A stretch of DNA of 8,415 nt, taken from the NCBI GenBank assembly GCA_020355105.1, contig CP070658.1, positions 60,860 through 69,274 of the forward strand, in the 5' to 3' direction. The stretch is from Candidatus Thorarchaeota archaeon. GTDB lineage: Archaea > Asgardarchaeota > Thorarchaeia > Thorarchaeales > Thorarchaeaceae. Below, piece after piece: positions 6,781 to 8,415 of the stretch. The stretch's first letter is position 1; each line of letters starts with the position of its first letter. The translations under genes were made by a program, and so were the position numbers. Below the pieces are notes generated by a model, which worked only from the letters and a program-made list of their open reading frames with translations, searched no databases and had not been told where the DNA came from.

Positions 6781-6861
6781 AGTGTTGAAACCAAGAAGTC
6801 GTCGCGTTCTCTCAGGGCAGCTGAGAGAGCTTTGAAGATGTGTCATAGATGTGACAACACT
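6781..6861 (-). promoter_or_regulatory. Conserved structured 5' leader, copy A
   Basis: On the minus strand AGTGTTG (6861-6855) is perfectly complementary to CAACACT (6787-6781). Together they enclose a hairpin with eight pairs, TCTCTCAG (6828-6821) and CTGAGAGA (6815-6808), loop CTGCC. A smaller stem, TGTCA/TGACA, lies between the first arm and the hairpin. The 3' arm ends three bases before the ribosome binding site. An almost equal-length element precedes the ATG at 7917. The paired arms are identical in both copies and most of the linker is not, which suggests RNA structure that controls translation of the exported product. A DNA operator with two palindromes is the alternative. Confidence 0.6.
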
Positions 6862-6889
6862 ACAAACCAGACTATATCCGGGGTTTTGA

Positions 6890-6900
6890 CATAAGACTTC
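6890..6900 (-). promoter_or_regulatory. Promoter-like box shared by both module copies
   Basis: GAAGTCTTATG on the minus strand corresponds to GAAAGACTTAT at 8053-8063. It lies 30 bases (36 in the other copy) upstream of the AGTGTTG arm, so transcription would begin at or just before that arm. A second AT-rich core, ATATAG at 6877-6872, is an alternative that would place the start inside the leader. Confidence 0.35.
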
Positions 6901-7224
6901 CTACATCTCTGTGTAGTTGACAGTACCATCATATAGGACACGAGCCACGTTCCAGCTGTAGCTCTCTCCGTCAATGGTCCTCTCAATCGACCTTCGGAAC
7001 TTCTTCAGCGAGTTGTTATCCGTTTCGACCGAGAGGTAGACAATCTTGTCAATCTCATCACCCTCGGTCATGCCACAGAAGACCACATAGTCAATGGGTT
7101 GCAGGACCGCCTTGATGTCCTGAGGATGATACTTGTAACCTGGCAGGGCAGAGTCGATGATCTCTACAACGCGTTTTCGTGCCTTCCTGTGGACTCCCAA
7201 CCCGCTACTGCCGGACGGGTTCAC
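6901..7224 (-). CDS. Holliday-junction-resolvase-like endonuclease domain protein, short and catalytically degenerate
   Basis: The 107-residue product resembles COG4741-type predicted endonucleases related to archaeal Holliday junction resolvases. The recognisable core is ALPGYKYHPQDIKAVLQPIDYVVFCGM (27-53), with the conserved Asp of PIDYVVF, then KIVYLSVETDNNSL (60-73) and a basic helix. Family members normally read V-E-V-K-T-G at the second motif; here it is S-V-E-T-D, so the E-x-K catalytic pair is missing, and the usual RQxQ helix reads KKFRR. The start is GTG 7224. The frame is open upstream to a TAG at 7288-7290 without another start, and family members usually have a longer N-terminus, so it may be truncated. 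It lies just before the leader of the phosphoesterase gene. A decayed duplicate is at 8053-8164. Confidence 0.55.
   Translation of the reverse strand: MNPSGSSGLGVHRKARKRVVEIIDSALPGYKYHPQDIKAVLQPIDYVVFCGMTEGDEIDKIVYLSVETDNNSLKKFRRSIERTIDGESYSWNVARVLYDGTVNYTEM
7062..7153. repeat. 92-bp direct repeat, copy A (nuclease core)
   Basis: This matches 8073-8164 at 84 of 92 positions without gaps. It encodes the ALPG..YHPQDIKAVL.PIDYVVFCGM core of the nuclease-like gene on the minus strand. Four differences are silent and four change an amino acid, which suggests that at least one copy is under weak constraint. Confidence 0.85.
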
Positions 7225-7416
7225 AAGAAGCTTGTTGCCTGACGTCGATGCAGATGACTCCAGGATTATGTATGGACATCCAAGGTCCTATTCACGATAG
7301 AGTAGAGTGCTATTCACTCAACAGCCCACCAATCATGCTCAGCAGGGTCGCTGAACATATCCAAGTAGGAGGGGTCGGTGTATAACCTTACCCTCCTTTG
7401 AAATGGATGACTTCAA
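7225..7416. other. Gap between two minus-strand genes
   Basis: No confident gene is seen. On the minus strand a 32-codon open stretch (7412-7314) reads VRLYTDPSYLDMFSDPAEH and then DWWAVE before TGA. It looks protein-like but lacks a start and may be the remnant of a longer gene. AGGAGGG and CCCTCCT arms (near 7369-7398) could form a hairpin just beyond the stop of the secreted protein gene, without a T-tract. Confidence 0.35.
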
Positions 7417-7878
7417 TCAGTTGAATTGGACATAGCCTTCCATGTGGAATGTTTCCCAATTCACGTTGCCAACTGTGTGAATCTTCCAGCCATCCATATA
7501 CGACCAAGCTCCGGAAGCATCTGTCACCCGACCGTTTACGGTGAATTGGAGTATTGCATATGTAAACGATCCATAATGGGTCCCATGAATATCATCTAAC
7601 CCATCGCCGTCCCAGTCGATTCCCCAGACTCCCCAGAATTTCTGTACTGATGGCTTCTGCTCTGGTCCTAATACGTAGAAGTCTTCGTTGTCCCAGTAGA
7701 ATGCGCCTGTTTTACCGTCTTCTGTTTCAATTACTCCCGTCCAACTAGGTTCGCCAGTGTAGGACATGTCCGCATACCATCTATGTGGCTTGTTAGCTTC
7801 AACAGGTATTGCAGAAACCAGAGCCACTAGGAAGATAATACCTAGCAGACCTACACTCATTCTCTTTGACAAGCTCAT
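7417..7878 (-). CDS. Small secreted Trp-rich protein of unknown function
   Basis: The 153-residue product begins MSLSKRMSVGLLGIIFLVAL, a clear signal peptide with likely cleavage near PVEA-NK (about residue 32). The mature part is rich in Trp, Tyr and Gly (SWTGVI, AFYWDNEDFY, FWGVWGIDWDGDGLDDIHG, GWKIH, NWETFHMEGYVQFN) and appears all-beta. The DWDGDGLDD stretch resembles an EF-hand-like calcium loop. No transmembrane anchor follows, so it is probably released or loosely bound outside the cell. No family is recognised. ATG 7878 has the strong site GGGAGGTGA eight bases upstream and gives the best signal peptide. An in-frame ATG at 7917, directly after the conserved leader and its own purine-rich site, would add MRDLYNVKGGENV; both could be used. 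Confidence 0.7.
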   Translation of the reverse strand: MSLSKRMSVGLLGIIFLVALVSAIPVEANKPHRWYADMSYTGEPSWTGVIETEDGKTGAFYWDNEDFYVLGPEQKPSVQKFWGVWGIDWDGDGLDDIHGTHYGSFTYAILQFTVNGRVTDASGAWSYMDGWKIHTVGNVNWETFHMEGYVQFN

Positions 7879-7882
7879 TACG

Positions 7883-7895
7883 TTTTCACCTCCCT
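7883..7895 (-). promoter_or_regulatory. Shine-Dalgarno of the ATG at 7878
   Basis: GAAGGGAGGTGAA on the minus strand contains GGAGGTGA at good spacing from ATG 7878. It lies inside the reading frame that begins at ATG 7917, so the two candidate starts each have their own ribosome binding site. Confidence 0.6.
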
Positions 7896-7935
7896 TCACA
7901 TTGTACAAATCCCTCATTCTCTCTCCTCTCCTACG

Positions 7936-8017
7936 AGTGTTGAAATGCAGGAAATCAATGCACTCTCTCAGGTCGGCTGAGAGAGTCTTGAAGTTGTATC
8001 TTGGATTCAGCAACACT
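7936..8017 (-). promoter_or_regulatory. Conserved structured 5' leader, copy B
   Basis: AGTGTTG (8017-8011) is perfectly complementary to CAACACT (7942-7936) on the minus strand. The enclosed hairpin has ten perfect pairs, ACTCTCTCAG (7986-7977) and CTGAGAGAGT (7971-7962), with the loop CCGAC. CTTCAA precedes the hairpin and TTTCAACACT closes the element, as in copy A. CGT and then AGGAGAGGAGAGA lead to ATG 7917. The total length is 82 bases against 81 in copy A, and the linker before CTTCAA is 17 bases in both. Conserved arms with diverged linkers argue for a folded leader. Confidence 0.6.
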
Positions 8018-8048
8018 ATAAGTTGGTATACACAACTTATGTAATACG

Positions 8049-8063
8049 TAATATAAGTCTTTC
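8049..8063 (-). promoter_or_regulatory. TATA box upstream of leader copy B
   Basis: On the minus strand GAAAGACTTATATTA contains a strong TATA-like core. A start about 25 bases downstream falls near 8027, about ten bases before the AGTGTTG arm, so the whole predicted leader structure would be transcribed. Confidence 0.5.
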
Positions 8064-8164
8064 GAACATCGGCCTTGGTCATGCCACAGAACACCACATA
8101 GTCGATGGGATGCAGGACCGCCTTGATGTCCTGAGGATGATACTCGCAGCCCGGCAGGGCAGAG
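8053..8164 (-). pseudogene. Truncated duplicate of the nuclease-like gene
   Basis: The minus strand encodes ALPGCEYHPQDIKAVLHPI and then DYVVFCGMTKAD, closely matching the core of the gene at 6901-7224 (92 bp at 84/92). Directly after this the sequence GATGTTCGAAAGACTTAT corresponds to the end of the intact copy (GATGTAGGAAGTCTTAT, across its stop codon). About 150 bp that would carry the second catalytic motif and the C-terminal helix are therefore missing. Upstream of 8164 similarity also ends. The frame reads on into the secreted-protein gene without a stop, but that fusion has no sensible start or fold, so I call it a remnant. Confidence 0.75.
8073..8164. repeat. 92-bp direct repeat, copy B
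   Basis: Ungapped match to 7062-7153 with eight differences. With the leader copies it shows that a segment running from the nuclease-like core to the downstream ATG was duplicated. Confidence 0.85.
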
Positions 8165-8289
8165 ATTGAGAGTGTGTGTACCCAGTACCGCCCTCCCATT
8201 CGTTATACGCAAGGGTACAACGAATTCGAATGCTTGAGTGCACCCGACTCAGACGTATGGTCATTGATGGTCTGGATATCCTTGCTTCT

Positions 8290-8415
8290 CTACAGAGTCA
8301 ACTTCGCCATCAGGAGTCGTTCTTTCAAGTCATCAATCTCATGATTGGAAAAACTCTGCCAAAGCTCTTCCAGAGAAGAGCAGGTATATTCTGTACAGTT
8401 TGAGCATATCTGAAA
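8290..8415 (-). CDS. C-terminal part of an unknown protein (partial)
   Basis: A minus-strand frame enters from the right edge and ends with TAG at 8290-8292. Its 41 residues read FQICSNCTEYTCSSLEELW, then QSFSNHEIDDLKERLLMAKL and TL. The C-x-x-C-x-x-x-x-C cluster could be part of a zinc or metal site, and the end looks like an acidic/basic amphipathic helix. The start lies outside the window. The opposite strand is also open here (to 8403) and gives a Leu/Arg-rich reading, so the assignment is moderate. No family is recognised. Confidence 0.4.
   Translation of the reverse strand, partial: FQICSNCTEYTCSSLEELWQSFSNHEIDDLKERLLMAKLTL

Noticed and set aside
5685..6794. Longer phosphoesterase start at TTG 6794
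   Set aside because: The purine-rich ribosome binding site lies downstream of it and directly before ATG 6764, and the same layout is seen in the duplicate.
6781..8017. CRISPR or transposon-end interpretation of the repeated AGTGTTG/CAACACT arms
   Set aside because: There are only two units, no regular spacers, no transposase and no target-site duplication. The arms sit at a fixed position before start codons.
7417..8199. A 260-residue minus-strand frame joining the nuclease-like remnant to the secreted protein
   Set aside because: The middle part is the translated leader and promoter, and the signal peptide would be internal. The frame is open by chance; the real start is at 7878 or 7917.
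8176..8403. Plus-strand 75-residue frame at the right edge
   Set aside because: It starts at a GTG inside non-conserved sequence without a ribosome binding site. The opposite strand gives a more natural acidic/basic protein, though the choice is not certain.

Overview
The window looks archaeal. It has AT-rich TATA-type promoters, one apparently leaderless small ORF, a NosD-type beta-helix surface protein and a metallophosphoesterase that each end in a membrane anchor plus a basic tail, and a gene resembling archaeal Holliday-junction-resolvase-like nucleases. GC content is moderate. The overall style recalls Asgard archaea such as Thorarchaeota, or Thermoplasmatota, but no marker gene fixes the lineage, so that placement is only a guess.

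Plus strand, left to right: a possible 3' gene remnant (1-360); two tiny hydrophobic proteins (200-331 and 370-576), the first preceded by a TATA box at leaderless spacing; a two-helix membrane protein with a bacterial-type PH-like domain (685-1182); and a large secreted right-handed beta-helix protein with three Ig/cadherin-like domains and a C-terminal anchor (1465-3600), followed by a hairpin/T-tract terminator. The gaps on either side of this last gene each hold a copy of one diverged coding fragment on the minus strand.

Minus strand, read right to left: a partial unknown protein (8290-8415); a remnant of a nuclease-like gene (8053-8164); a small secreted Trp-rich protein (7417-7878, possibly starting at 7917); a short nuclease-like gene (6901-7224); a secreted, membrane-anchored calcineurin-like phosphoesterase (5685-6764); and a BBE-family FAD-dependent oxidoreductase (4115-5563) with its own TATA box, a palindromic operator candidate and a hairpin/T-rich terminator.

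The most striking signal is a duplicated module on the minus strand: a nuclease-like gene, then an 81/82-nt leader, then a gene for an exported protein. In both leaders AGTGTTG pairs with a distant CAACACT that abuts the ribosome binding site, and these arms enclose a hairpin with CTCTCTCAG and CTGAGAG arms. The paired arms and the RBS/ATG are conserved while most linker bases are not, which suggests a structured cis-regulatory RNA controlling exported proteins. The nuclease gene upstream is decaying: one copy has lost the expected catalytic E-x-K residues, and the other has lost about 150 bp.
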